From Bacteroidales bacterium (GTDB taxonomy: Bacteria; Bacteroidota; Bacteroidia; Bacteroidales; FEN-979): 64,000 nucleotides of DNA. The stretch spans positions 156,172-220,171 of the forward strand of contig JAUXWT010000011.1 in the NCBI GenBank assembly GCA_030681475.1, written 5' to 3'. Made by a program: the position numbers and the translations under genes. Within the stretch, counting starts at the first letter, position 1, and every line of letters starts with the position of its first letter. This document shows, piece by piece, positions 33,521-43,400 of this stretch. Under the pieces are notes generated by a model. It saw nothing but the letters and a program-made list of their open reading frames with translations. It had not been told where the DNA came from and did not search any database.

Positions 33521-34978
33521 ATGATTTACAACAGCAGCTTGTTCTTACTTTATTTCTTGCCATCATTCCTGATTATCTATTACCTCATCAGCCGGAAATT
33601 TAAAAACTGGTTCCTCCTGTTGACAGGCATCTTTTTCTATGCCTGGGGCGCCCCGGTGTTCGTTTTTGTCGTGATGGGATCTGTAATGGCCGATTTTTTC
33701 ATTGTCGGGCAGATGAGCCTGAAGGAGGGCAGCGGACGCAGGTGGCTGATGTGGCTCTCTGTTTTCCTGAACCTTGCCCTGCTCCTCTATTTCAAATACA
33801 TGAACTTTTTCGTGGATCAGTTCCAGGCGATGCTGACCCTGTTCGGATCAAACCCGGCAGAATGGACGAAGATCGCCCTTCCGGTCGGGATATCGTTCAT
33901 CACCTTCCAGAAACTGGCCTATACCCTGGATGTTTACAAAAGGCAGCAGCCGGTTTTCGCGAAACTACAGGATTTTGCGCTCTTCATCTTCATGTTCCCG
34001 CAGATGCTCTCCGGCCCCATCGTGCGGCCGGGACAGATCTCCGGCCAGATCACCGACCGGTCGGCCCAGGAAAATATAGATTACCGTTTAACCGGTTTTT
34101 ACCGGTTCATGATCGGGCTGGCGAAAAAGGTACTTATTGCCGATGTTCTTGGCACGACCGTAAACGAGATATTCGCACTTGGCCCCAATGAACTCTCCGG
34201 AGGTCTTGCATGGATCGGAGCGATTGCCTATACTTTCCAGATATACTTTGATTTTTCCGGTTATTCCGATATGGCGATCGGCCTGGCACGAATGGTCGGC
34301 TTCAGGATTCCGGAGAATTTTAACTTTCCTTATGTTTCACAGAGTATTACAGAGTTCTGGCGGCGGTGGCACATCACCCTCTCATTCTGGTTCCGCGACT
34401 ACATCTTCCTTCCGCTGGCCTATGCCACTTCCCGGAAACTGCCAAAGGAACGATACTTCGGGTTGCGTGCCGACAAGATCATCTACCTCATCGCCGCCAC
34501 GGTAACTTTCATGCTTTGTGGGTTCTGGCATGGCGCTGCGTGGACCTTCATCGTGTGGGGAGCCTATATGGGCCTTTTCATTGTCATCGACCGGATCTTT
34601 CTCCTGAGATACCTGAAAAAAGCAGGCAGGATACCGTCAATAGCCATTAATTTCCTGCTGCTCGTCATCGGGTGGGTCATCTTCCGGGCCGATTCACTCG
34701 CGGATGCGTGGTTTTATCTCGAACGGATGTTCATGTTTCAGGGGGCGGAAAATGAAGTATGGCTCAATCCGAAATTCTGGACCATGTTTGCCATCGCGGC
34801 CATTTTTTCATTCGGCGCAATATGGAAGAAGGCCGAAAGCCGTATCGAAAAACTTTATTTCAATCCGGGAAATTCCGCGATCATCGTTTTCTCGGTAATT
34901 GCAATTCTGCTGTTCATCCTCAGCGAGGCGACCATCACCTCTTCGGGGTTTAACCCGTTCATCTATTTCAGGTTTTAA
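33521..34978 (+). CDS. MBOAT O-acyltransferase (AlgI-like)
   Basis: A 485-residue polytopic inner membrane protein that passes acyl groups, usually acetyl, from the cytoplasm to periplasmic polysaccharide-modifying partners. Family motifs: PVGISFITFQKLAYTLDVYK, FPQMLSGPIVR, FWRRWHITLSFWFRDYIFLPL, and the catalytic histidine in CGFWHGAAWTF (H337). The length and order are normal for AlgI/DltB/PatA-type proteins. It sits between an SGNH partner upstream and a membrane protein downstream (12 bp gap), so it is the core of an O-acylation system for the local glycan. The acyl group and target are unknown. Confidence 0.94.
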   Translation: MIYNSSLFLLYFLPSFLIIYYLISRKFKNWFLLLTGIFFYAWGAPVFVFVVMGSVMADFFIVGQMSLKEGSGRRWLMWLSVFLNLALLLYFKYMNFFVDQFQAMLTLFGSNPAEWTKIALPVGISFITFQKLAYTLDVYKRQQPVFAKLQDFALFIFMFPQMLSGPIVRPGQISGQITDRSAQENIDYRLTGFYRFMIGLAKKVLIADVLGTTVNEIFALGPNELSGGLAWIGAIAYTFQIYFDFSGYSDMAIGLARMVGFRIPENFNFPYVSQSITEFWRRWHITLSFWFRDYIFLPLAYATSRKLPKERYFGLRADKIIYLIAATVTFMLCGFWHGAAWTFIVWGAYMGLFIVIDRIFLLRYLKKAGRIPSIAINFLLLVIGWVIFRADSLADAWFYLERMFMFQGAENEVWLNPKFWTMFAIAAIFSFGAIWKKAESRIEKLYFNPGNSAIIVFSVIAILLFILSEATITSSGFNPFIYFRF

Positions 34979-34990
34979 TGATTTTCAACG

Positions 34991-36874
34991 ATGCCGGCTA
35001 AGACCATGATATTGAATAATAACCTGATCGGCCAGGCGATGTTCCTGATCCTGTTCATTCTGGCGCTTCTGTTTTACCTTGAACGAACCATTTTCCTGGA
35101 TCCGTGTTACGCGGTGTTCAACATCCTGTATTACCGGGATTATGTGAGCGAAGCAGGCCGTTATGCTGCGGTGATCCCGCAAACACTGGCACTGCAGGGT
35201 ATGAAGATGGAGCTGCCGCTGAAGGTCATTCTGGGGCTCTATTCCCTGTCATTTATCCTTCTATATTATCTGGTATTTCTTGTAATCGCTTATGGGTTCA
35301 GGCTTGACCGACTGGCACTCGCGGTTCCTCTGGTACTGCTGCTGGGGGTGAAATACAGCTTCTTCTGGATCTCAACGGAAACGCACCAGGCCTTGATCTA
35401 CACCATTCTTTTCTATGCCTTTCTGACCTGGTCGCTGCGTTTTAAACCCGGTATTCTGTTTTGGGCCATCCGGCTGATTGTGGCAACAGGCATCCTGTTC
35501 CTGTGCTTCTATTCACACCCCATTTCATTGTTTACAGTGCTTTTCGTGCTGGGTTTCTTCGTCATTGACAACAAACTCTGGCTGAAACCCGATGGTTATG
35601 TGCTTGCAAGCATTATCGTGGCGTTGGCCTTGTTTAAATATTTCACAAGCTCCTCGACGGGATACGAGAGTTTTTACTTCAAGGGTTTTGGAGAATTTTT
35701 TGAAAGGATTGGCTATGTTTTTCATTCAGAGAGTCTTAAATTCATCAAAACGAATATCCTGAATATTTATCTATTCTCCATGATCTTGTTTCTTGTTACC
35801 GCCGGTTGGTATGTGGTGAAGAAACAGTATCTCACACTTGGGTATTACCTGGTTTCCATCGTGGTTATGGTCCTGGTATTGTTCACCACCTTCGATATCT
35901 GGTATTACCCCTTTATCCAGGAGAAAAACCTTATGGGATTGAACATCCTCCTGGTTATTCCATTCCTTAAAAATGTTGAATTCAATACCGAAAGAAGGAA
36001 GATGATCACTCAGTGGTTCCTTATCCTGGTTTTTGTGGCGGGGGTGAATCATGTGGTGGATGCCTCCTGGTTTTATAAAGACCGGCTGGGCTATATCAAA
36101 GAACTGGTCACCATTGGCAGAAAATATCCTGAGAAGAAATTCATCCTTCCTGAAACGGTGGTCGATCGCAACCGGCTGAATGTTTACTGGGGACTGGCCC
36201 CTGAATCCCTGGTTCTGAGTTCCCTTGACGGCCCCGACTCTTCGTTGACCATGTATATCAACGATTCCTACGGCAGGATCAAAGAAGGCACCAAACTTGA
36301 TGATTCACTCCTGCTGATCTGCGCCCCGTGGGCCCAGGACCTGGAGATACGGCGGCTTAACAGGAACTACTTCAACCTGGAGCATTCGGCTTACCGGACA
36401 CTTTCAGAAAAGGATATGGTGCAGGGCAGCGATATAAGCTTTTACACAAACCGGTTTGATGACATCTCTTTCAAGGCAGGCAATGACAGTTGCAGGAAAG
36501 ACAGCACCGGGAATTCCTGGTTCCTGCTGACATCGGAATTCAGCCCCGGATTTTACGGAAAGTATTCAGAGATGTCTAAGTATCCTGCCATCATGATCAC
36601 AGCTCAAGTCAGGGTGTTCCCGCTCGAAGCGGTGGATCCGAAATGGCTTTCGCTGGTCATCTCACGGGAGCAGGACAATGTTGTCCTGGAATATTATCAT
36701 GGCGGGGTGCTCCCGCCGGATTCTCTGGAGCCGGGCAGGTGGAACACGCTGACGGTTTCCGGGATTGTCAGGAGTTCCGACCCGAAGGATCAGTTGAAAG
36801 TTTACGTGTGGAATCCCGGGAGGAAAAAAACCGGCATGGATGATATGGAGATTTCTTACAGGTTGACGAACTAG
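34991..36874 (+). CDS. Multi-span membrane protein with C-terminal CBM-like module
   Basis: A 627-residue protein. About ten membrane segments fill residues 12-370; FWISTETHQALIYTILFYAFLTW is typical of the region. A soluble stretch is followed by the shared module at about 481-627 (TNRFDDISF, SEFSPGFYGKY, GRWNTLTVSG, LKVYVWNPG, MDDMEISYRL). The membrane part has a GT-C-like layout but lacks a motif I can assign. It closely follows the MBOAT gene and its stop overlaps the end of the convergent 36.9-38.8 kb gene by 4 bp. Function probably relates to glycan transfer or export; this is inferred from neighbours. Confidence 0.65.
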   Translation: MPAKTMILNNNLIGQAMFLILFILALLFYLERTIFLDPCYAVFNILYYRDYVSEAGRYAAVIPQTLALQGMKMELPLKVILGLYSLSFILLYYLVFLVIAYGFRLDRLALAVPLVLLLGVKYSFFWISTETHQALIYTILFYAFLTWSLRFKPGILFWAIRLIVATGILFLCFYSHPISLFTVLFVLGFFVIDNKLWLKPDGYVLASIIVALALFKYFTSSSTGYESFYFKGFGEFFERIGYVFHSESLKFIKTNILNIYLFSMILFLVTAGWYVVKKQYLTLGYYLVSIVVMVLVLFTTFDIWYYPFIQEKNLMGLNILLVIPFLKNVEFNTERRKMITQWFLILVFVAGVNHVVDASWFYKDRLGYIKELVTIGRKYPEKKFILPETVVDRNRLNVYWGLAPESLVLSSLDGPDSSLTMYINDSYGRIKEGTKLDDSLLLICAPWAQDLEIRRLNRNYFNLEHSAYRTLSEKDMVQGSDISFYTNRFDDISFKAGNDSCRKDSTGNSWFLLTSEFSPGFYGKYSEMSKYPAIMITAQVRVFPLEAVDPKWLSLVISREQDNVVLEYYHGGVLPPDSLEPGRWNTLTVSGIVRSSDPKDQLKVYVWNPGRKKTGMDDMEISYRLTN

Positions 36875-38847
36875 GGGGCTGGGCTTCCCCCCGGCCTCAA
36901 CAGATTCACCCTGAAATCGTCAAAAAGGAACAATTGTTTTCCCGGATTCCAGAGGTAAGCCTTGACCATGTCCTTTGGTGAAAAGAATTCCGGGATCAGC
37001 GCTTTGATCGTGACTCTTCGCCATCTTCCCGCCTGCAACCCGATATCGTTCAGGTTCACCGCCGAATAACTGTACGGCTTGTCGCGGTTTTCAAATGACA
37101 GGACCAGCAGGGTGTTCATACCGGGAATCACCCGGGGGAAAAACACATAAAGGCTCACCTGCAATTCCTGACCTGCACTTGCCGGTGGCATGGCATTTAC
37201 AGGACGGGTGTAACCGGGGCTGTATTCCGTCCTATGGTCCATCCGGTAAGATCTTTCGCCCCGATGCACCGTATCGGCCGACAGGTACGAAGGGTTCCAT
37301 GCATCGCCGGGATTTTCAAAGGTGTTCAGGTACAGTAGTTTATAACCGTTCTTTGCATCAAGTATCTCCTGCAGCGAATCGCGGATGGCATAATTATCAG
37401 CCTGTTCACCGGGTTCCATGGTCACGGTGACATAACAATCGTACCAGCCTCCCCCGAGGGTGATCCACGGCTCTGCGGGTCTGAAGTAGCCGATTACTTT
37501 CTGGCGGTGATTGCCGAGCAGGGAATCGATGGGGATCTTGGACTCATTGGCCCCAAAGTGGGCATCCCAGATGAGTAACGACCCGGCGGGAATTGTGTCA
37601 AGGTATTTGCAGTCCCCGAATAGATAGCATTCGGCCGGATTTTTCCTGTAAGGGTCGGCGTTCATATAGTAGGGCACATTGATATCGGTAAAAAAGAAAA
37701 GCCGTCCGGCATAAGGCGAGGTTTTAAGCCAGGTCGTCGCCCTGCGGACAGTCTCCTCCTCCGGAGATAACCGGGTAGGGATACTGTAGGTCAGAAACGG
37801 GGTGATGATCACAGCCCCGAGACTGATTATCAGGAAAGTAACATAAAGCACCCGCGATGCTCGGAACATCGCTGCAAGATCGTTAAACCCTTTCATTGAG
37901 ATGATGGCCGCCAACGGGAGTACCGCCGCCATGACACGCTCCAGCCCCATGGATCCGCCCATGGCTTTCCAGAATAGGAAAGAATGAAAGGCCAGGTATA
38001 CCGCGAACGGTATGAAAAGCACGAGAAAGAATAACAGTGTGTTTTGCCTTTTGGAATGATCTTTTGAGACTAGATCGCGGGTCATACCGGCAATACCTGC
38101 AATGAAAAGAATTTCCAGGGGGAGCCCGAGGATAAGCTCACGCCGCTCCAGAAAATGCCAGAGACTGCCAATATTGTGATAGATCGGATGGGTATAGGTG
38201 ACCGGGTAAGGAAACCGGTTAATGAGCCAGAACATGTCCTTGAAATAAAGACCTCCGGCAACGCTGAATACGATGATGCCGGTTGCAAGGAAAGGAATAA
38301 CCTTTGCTTTTCCTGCCCGGAAAAATGCAATCATGAACAACGGAAGCATGATATATCCTTCGGTTCGGGCAAAAGGAATGAAGGAGATCACGATTGCAGC
38401 GGCCAGATAATTTTTTCTCAGGAAAAGGAAAATAGAAAAAATGATCACGAAACTAAACAGGATCTCCGTGAGGGCAGTCGGCATCATCACAAAATAGAGC
38501 GGGGTGAAGCAGACAAAAACCATGGCAAGAACAGCGGGCCGGAGGTTGAGTATCTGTGTGATACGGAATGTGAACCAGGCTGTAGAGATCCCCAGCAGAA
38601 CATTCAGCAGTTTCGCCCCCTGTAATCCGAAAAGGGCAAACGGGGCAGAGACCATGGTATAGAGGGGGCGGCCCCAGGCATCCAGGAAATGCGCAGGATA
38701 TTTGAAGGCAAAGTGCGAGATAAAATAATGGGAAATATTATCAGCGCCACCAAAGTAACCTTCTGACAGTAATGAAAACATGGCGAACATGACCAGAAGC
38801 AATCCGGCAACAAGTAAGTGAAAATGGCGCCGAAAAAAGTTTATCAT
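36871..38847 (-). CDS. GT-C-like membrane protein with C-terminal CBM-like module
   Basis: A 658-residue protein, the only minus-strand gene of the glycan region. Membrane segments cover about 10-400. The first loop holds GGADNISHYFISHFAFKYP and DAWGRPLYT, the middle FIPFARTEGYIMLPL, a layout like ArnT/PMT-type GT-C enzymes. Residues about 506-658 are the shared module (YLNTFENPGD, TEYSPGYTRPV, GRWRRVTIKALIP, VKAYLWNPG, LFDDFRV). The frame continues 36 codons upstream into a tandem array region; the internal ATG right before the first helix is chosen. Substrate unknown. Confidence 0.72.
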   Translation of the reverse strand: MINFFRRHFHLLVAGLLLVMFAMFSLLSEGYFGGADNISHYFISHFAFKYPAHFLDAWGRPLYTMVSAPFALFGLQGAKLLNVLLGISTAWFTFRITQILNLRPAVLAMVFVCFTPLYFVMMPTALTEILFSFVIIFSIFLFLRKNYLAAAIVISFIPFARTEGYIMLPLFMIAFFRAGKAKVIPFLATGIIVFSVAGGLYFKDMFWLINRFPYPVTYTHPIYHNIGSLWHFLERRELILGLPLEILFIAGIAGMTRDLVSKDHSKRQNTLLFFLVLFIPFAVYLAFHSFLFWKAMGGSMGLERVMAAVLPLAAIISMKGFNDLAAMFRASRVLYVTFLIISLGAVIITPFLTYSIPTRLSPEEETVRRATTWLKTSPYAGRLFFFTDINVPYYMNADPYRKNPAECYLFGDCKYLDTIPAGSLLIWDAHFGANESKIPIDSLLGNHRQKVIGYFRPAEPWITLGGGWYDCYVTVTMEPGEQADNYAIRDSLQEILDAKNGYKLLYLNTFENPGDAWNPSYLSADTVHRGERSYRMDHRTEYSPGYTRPVNAMPPASAGQELQVSLYVFFPRVIPGMNTLLVLSFENRDKPYSYSAVNLNDIGLQAGRWRRVTIKALIPEFFSPKDMVKAYLWNPGKQLFLFDDFRVNLLRPGGSPAP

Positions 38848-38927
38848 TTGACCGAAGTTTGAAGATAACACACAAAGATAGAAAACAGCGGTAGACCGTA
38901 TTAAAATTAAGTAGTTTTGTAAATGGT

Positions 38928-38972
38928 TCTTCGTGTCACTTCGTGAATTCTTCATGTCACTTCGTGAAATAT
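38928..38972. repeat. Tandem array (CTTCGTG units)
   Basis: Four copies of a TTCGTGTCAC / TTCATGTCAC unit lie between the divergent GT-C-like and SGNH genes. CTTCGTG is the same unit that flanks the GxxExxY gene. Confidence 0.75.
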
Positions 38973-38985
38973 GAAATCAGGGTAA

Positions 38986-40449
38986 ATGCACAAAATAAAA
39001 ATCATAGTTTTTCTTGTCCTTATTGCCATCCTGGCTGTTTCTGCCATCCAGTACCGCTATTCCTTTGTCAGGGAATCGCTGCTGAAAGGGTATTATAGTC
39101 AGCCCGCCCCGCCAGACCTGAAATATTTTACCTGGAAACGATGGTTTTCCAAGAATTTCCAAAATGATTTCATGACCCGGATGAATGACAACACCGGGTT
39201 CCGGAATACCCTGATCAGGATCAAAAACCAATATGATTACTCTTTTTTCAAGGTTGTCCATGCCAAAGGATTCCTGACGGGCAGGAACCGGTTCTTATTT
39301 GAGGAGGATTATATTCACGAATACACGGGAAAATATTTCATAGGGACAAAGGTAATTGACGAAAAACTTTCCCGCCTGAAGAATGTGATGGACAGCCTCT
39401 CATTTTATCACATTCCCCTGATCCTCGTTTTTGAACCCGGAAAGGCCAGTTTTTATCCGGAATACATCCCTGAACGGTTTCATCCTGAGAAGAGAACCCT
39501 GACAAATTATGAATATTTCCTCAGGCGATCAGAGGATCTCGGATTATCTTATCTCGACCTGAACAGGTACTTTTTACAAATGAGAGACACTGCTCATTTC
39601 CCGCTGTTCCCGCGCTACGGCATGCACTGGAGTTTGTATGGGGTACATCTGGCGGCCAACGAATTATCCCGTTACATAGGCAAGGTATCAGGAAAATCGA
39701 TGCCGGAATTTAAGACAGCGTATCTGCAGCATACCCATGACTCCCCGGGAACAGACTATGACATCGGCGAGTTGTGCAACCTGATCTTCCCCATGAAGCC
39801 CTCCCCTGGTGTTTATCCTGTAGTTGCATTTGATTCAATGCCAGCGGGAACCATGCCGGCGCTGATCGTTGCCGACAGTTATTACGTCAACATGGTCGAA
39901 TCGTACGGACAGAAAATGTTCGGCAGGCAGGACTACTGGTATTACAACGGCAGCCTGTATCCGCATCAGAATGAGACTCCCCAGGTAAGGGTTGATAAAT
40001 CGGGATTGAGGGAGAAACTTAAACAATACGATGTAATTTTACTTATGGTTTCTGAGATCAACCTTCACTGCTGTTTCTGGGATTTTGCCGATGAGGCATA
40101 CCGTGCTTTCCACCCCGGGATGAATGATTCGAAGCTCGACAGCATAGAAAATAAAATCAGGATAGACCGTGAATGGTTCCGTTTCATGGTAAAGAAATCG
40201 AAGGAAGAGAACCGTCCGCTGGATCAGGTGATCCGTTCAAACGCGGAGTATGCTTTCATTGCTTCTTTCAATGACCTGCAGGGAAAAAATTATCGGGACA
40301 GCATCCAATATTTCATACTGAACATCAGGAACAATGAGGAATGGCTGGAACTTATCACCAAAAATGCCCGGGAACAAAACATGCCGCTTGATTCGGCGAT
40401 CATGCTCAATGCTGTTTATTCGTACAGTCAATCAAAAAAGAATCAGTAA
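38986..40449 (+). CDS. AlgX/AlgJ-like SGNH paralogue with two C-terminal helical repeats
   Basis: A 487-residue paralogue of the SGNH protein at 32.2 kb. An N-terminal membrane helix (about 4-22) is followed by the periplasmic SGNH domain: NTGFRNTLIRIKNQYDYSFF, FPRYGMHWSLYGVHL (H214, with Gly212 at the usual Asp position) and IVADSYYVN (S298, with Ala before Asp instead of Gly). Two copies of a helical motif form the C-terminus (about 386-422 and 445-478), each with a conserved Trp and KxxxxN...LD...NAxY. The product probably works with the MBOAT protein on a different residue or polymer. The papain-like gene starts 29 bp after. Confidence 0.8.
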   Translation: MHKIKIIVFLVLIAILAVSAIQYRYSFVRESLLKGYYSQPAPPDLKYFTWKRWFSKNFQNDFMTRMNDNTGFRNTLIRIKNQYDYSFFKVVHAKGFLTGRNRFLFEEDYIHEYTGKYFIGTKVIDEKLSRLKNVMDSLSFYHIPLILVFEPGKASFYPEYIPERFHPEKRTLTNYEYFLRRSEDLGLSYLDLNRYFLQMRDTAHFPLFPRYGMHWSLYGVHLAANELSRYIGKVSGKSMPEFKTAYLQHTHDSPGTDYDIGELCNLIFPMKPSPGVYPVVAFDSMPAGTMPALIVADSYYVNMVESYGQKMFGRQDYWYYNGSLYPHQNETPQVRVDKSGLREKLKQYDVILLMVSEINLHCCFWDFADEAYRAFHPGMNDSKLDSIENKIRIDREWFRFMVKKSKEENRPLDQVIRSNAEYAFIASFNDLQGKNYRDSIQYFILNIRNNEEWLELITKNAREQNMPLDSAIMLNAVYSYSQSKKNQ

Positions 40450-40478
40450 ATTTGTACAGTATCAACGGGAACAATGCC

Positions 40479-43400
40479 ATGAAAAACATCCTGATAATAT
40501 TAGTCCTGACCGTAATTGTTTTTTCAGGATCCACCGCTTTCTCACAGGACCTGCCATACCAGAAAGGGTTGGAACCGGTTTCACTTACGCCTGATGAGCT
40601 TTACGTGCTATCGAAAATTCCCGAATTGCAGCTGCCGGAGACGTACAAAGGAGTAAACGCCCCGCTTTTACCGACAAGTGTTGATAATTCCACCCAACCT
40701 TTTTTCCGCCCCATTACCTGGCAATCGGGTTATGAGTGCGGCCAGTCGGCCGGGACTGCGTTTAACTTCACCTATGAGATTGACCGGGTGCGCGGACTTG
40801 CTGCCAACGTGGCAGCAAACCAGTATCCAACCCACTTTACATGGAATTTTCTGAACAATGCCAACAATTACCAGGGCGCCAGTTTTTTTGACTCATGGGA
40901 GATCAACAAAGCCTGCGGCAACATGAATGTGGCCGATTATGGCGGTGCGCTTAACACCGGTGGCTATACCCGCTGGATTTCGGGATACAATGTCTATTAT
41001 AACGGTATGCAAAACCGCATTAATTCGGTGAAGGCAATCCGCGTGGATACACCCGAAGGATTACAGACACTCAAATATTGGCTGCTGGACCATCTCGAAG
41101 GGGCCGCTGTGGGTGGCGTGGCCAATATTTATGCACAGTATTTCGGTACCCCATCAACCACACTCCCGGCCAACACCCCGGAGGCCGGCAAATATGTCCA
41201 GGCCTATTGGGGAGGCAGTCCTTCACACGCCTGGACCATTTGCGGGTACAATGATTCCATCCGCTACGATTTCAATAACGACGGACAGTACACAAACAAC
41301 ATCGACATCAACAACGATGGCGTGGTTGATATGCGCGACTGGGAAAAGGGAGGATTGAAATTTGCCAACGGTTATGCCGGCCTCCCCTGGTGCAACAGCG
41401 GATTTTGTTATACGATGTACAAAAACCTGGCCGATAACATCGGTTTCGGCGGCATCTGGAACCATACCGTTTATGTAATAGATGTAAAAAACACCTGTTC
41501 CCCCAAGCTTACCATGAAGGTTACGTTGAAGCATACTTCCCGCAATAAACTCAAAGTGACGGCCGGCGTGAGTACAGACCTGGGAGCCACCCTCCCGTCC
41601 TATGTCCTGGAATTCCCGATTTTCAACAACCAGGGAGGCGACCTCTATATGCAGGGCGGAACAACTGAAGCGGATAAAACCATTGAATTCGGACTCGACC
41701 TGGCGCCTTTGGTCAACCAGATCACCAGTAACCAGCCGGCGAAATATTTCCTCCAGGTGCAGGAGACAGATCCTTCAGGCGCCGCAGCAGGCGAGATCGT
41801 TAACTGGTCGCTTCTCGATTATACAGGCACATCGCCTGTCGTCACAAACTATTCCGGCAGTAACGTTCCCATCCTGAATAATACCACTACCCGGCTGAAC
41901 CTCAACTATACGCTAAACATTGCCAAGCCCTATATTACCAACAACACATTGCCTCCGGCGCCTTTATACCAGCCTTATAATGTAACCCTTACGGCCAATG
42001 GCGGAACACCGCCATACCTGTGGGACGCAAAACTCGATTATCCCGAGACCAATAGCACGGCTGCATTTCCTGCAGTGACGGCACAGCAGCTTACACTTAC
42101 AAACAACAATACCGGCTATGCCATCAAACCGCTCGGGTTCAATTTTCCTTTCTATAAAAAGAACATCAACAAAGTGTACGTTTATGCCGACGGGTATATC
42201 CTGTTCGATGATCAGCCATTCACTTGGCCATACCTGATCGATAAGATGCTGTTGTTCAAACAGACCGCCATCATCGCTCCCTTTATGACCGATCTTACCG
42301 TCTATCCGGCCTCCGCCCAAGGTGTCTGGTACGAAGGCAATGCCAGCTATGCGATCTTCCGGTGGAAAGCCTCGCTTAATGGCATGCAGGGAAGCACCAA
42401 CCTGAACTTTGCCGTGAAAATCTTTCCAAACGGAACCATCGAATATTATTACGGCGATATGATCTATCCGGCAGGTACTTCATGGACGGGGGGAATATCT
42501 TCGGGGGATAATAAGAATTTCCAGTTTTCCACATTTCATAACGGACCGGCAATTGCGCCAAATACGCTGGATAAATTTACCACATGCGGTTTTCCGCCGG
42601 AAATGCAGATCACCGAAGACGGACATTTTACCGGGACGCCCACCTATTCGTACCAAAACCTGCCGGTCAAGTTCCAGGTTACCGATAACGACAACATCTC
42701 GTCAACCAAAGTGTTGATGTTCAGCTCGTATGGTTTACTGATCAACCAGACAATTTTATCCGGCGGCGACAGCCTGATCGAATTCGGGGAACTCGCAAAA
42801 ATCACACTGAACATCAATAATATAGGCAGTCAGACGTTGAATCAGCTTACCTTCTCCATTACCGAATCAGATCCCTATATTACCTTGATCGACAGCGTTG
42901 AAACCGTTGCCACGATCACCGGCGGTCAGGCCATGACCCTTACGGATGCGATGTCATTTCAGGTCGCCCCCAAAGTGCCTGATAATCATACGTTTACACT
43001 TATCTTGCATGTTCAGTCGCAGGAGCAGAGTTTTCAACGGCCACTCACGCTCATCGCCCATGCGCCGGTTTTCCGCATCACCGGAACACAATTTGCCGAT
43101 GGCGATAACGGAAGGCCGGAACCGGGCGAGAGCGCAGATTTGCTGGTTACGTTCAAAAACGCAGGAAGTGCAAAAGCTTCAGCCATCGGAATTCTGCTTT
43201 CTTCTTTGGATACGAACCTTACCCTCAACATCAATTCGGCAAATATCAACCTGCTGAAACCGGATTCGTCGAGAACGCTGACCTTTCATGCAACCGCCGG
43301 CAACTCGGTTTCGTTTGAACATTTGTATATGATTAAATCTGATCTGTCGGCAAATAACAACTACACAAACGCTGATACGCTTTACCTTTTCTCAGGGGAG

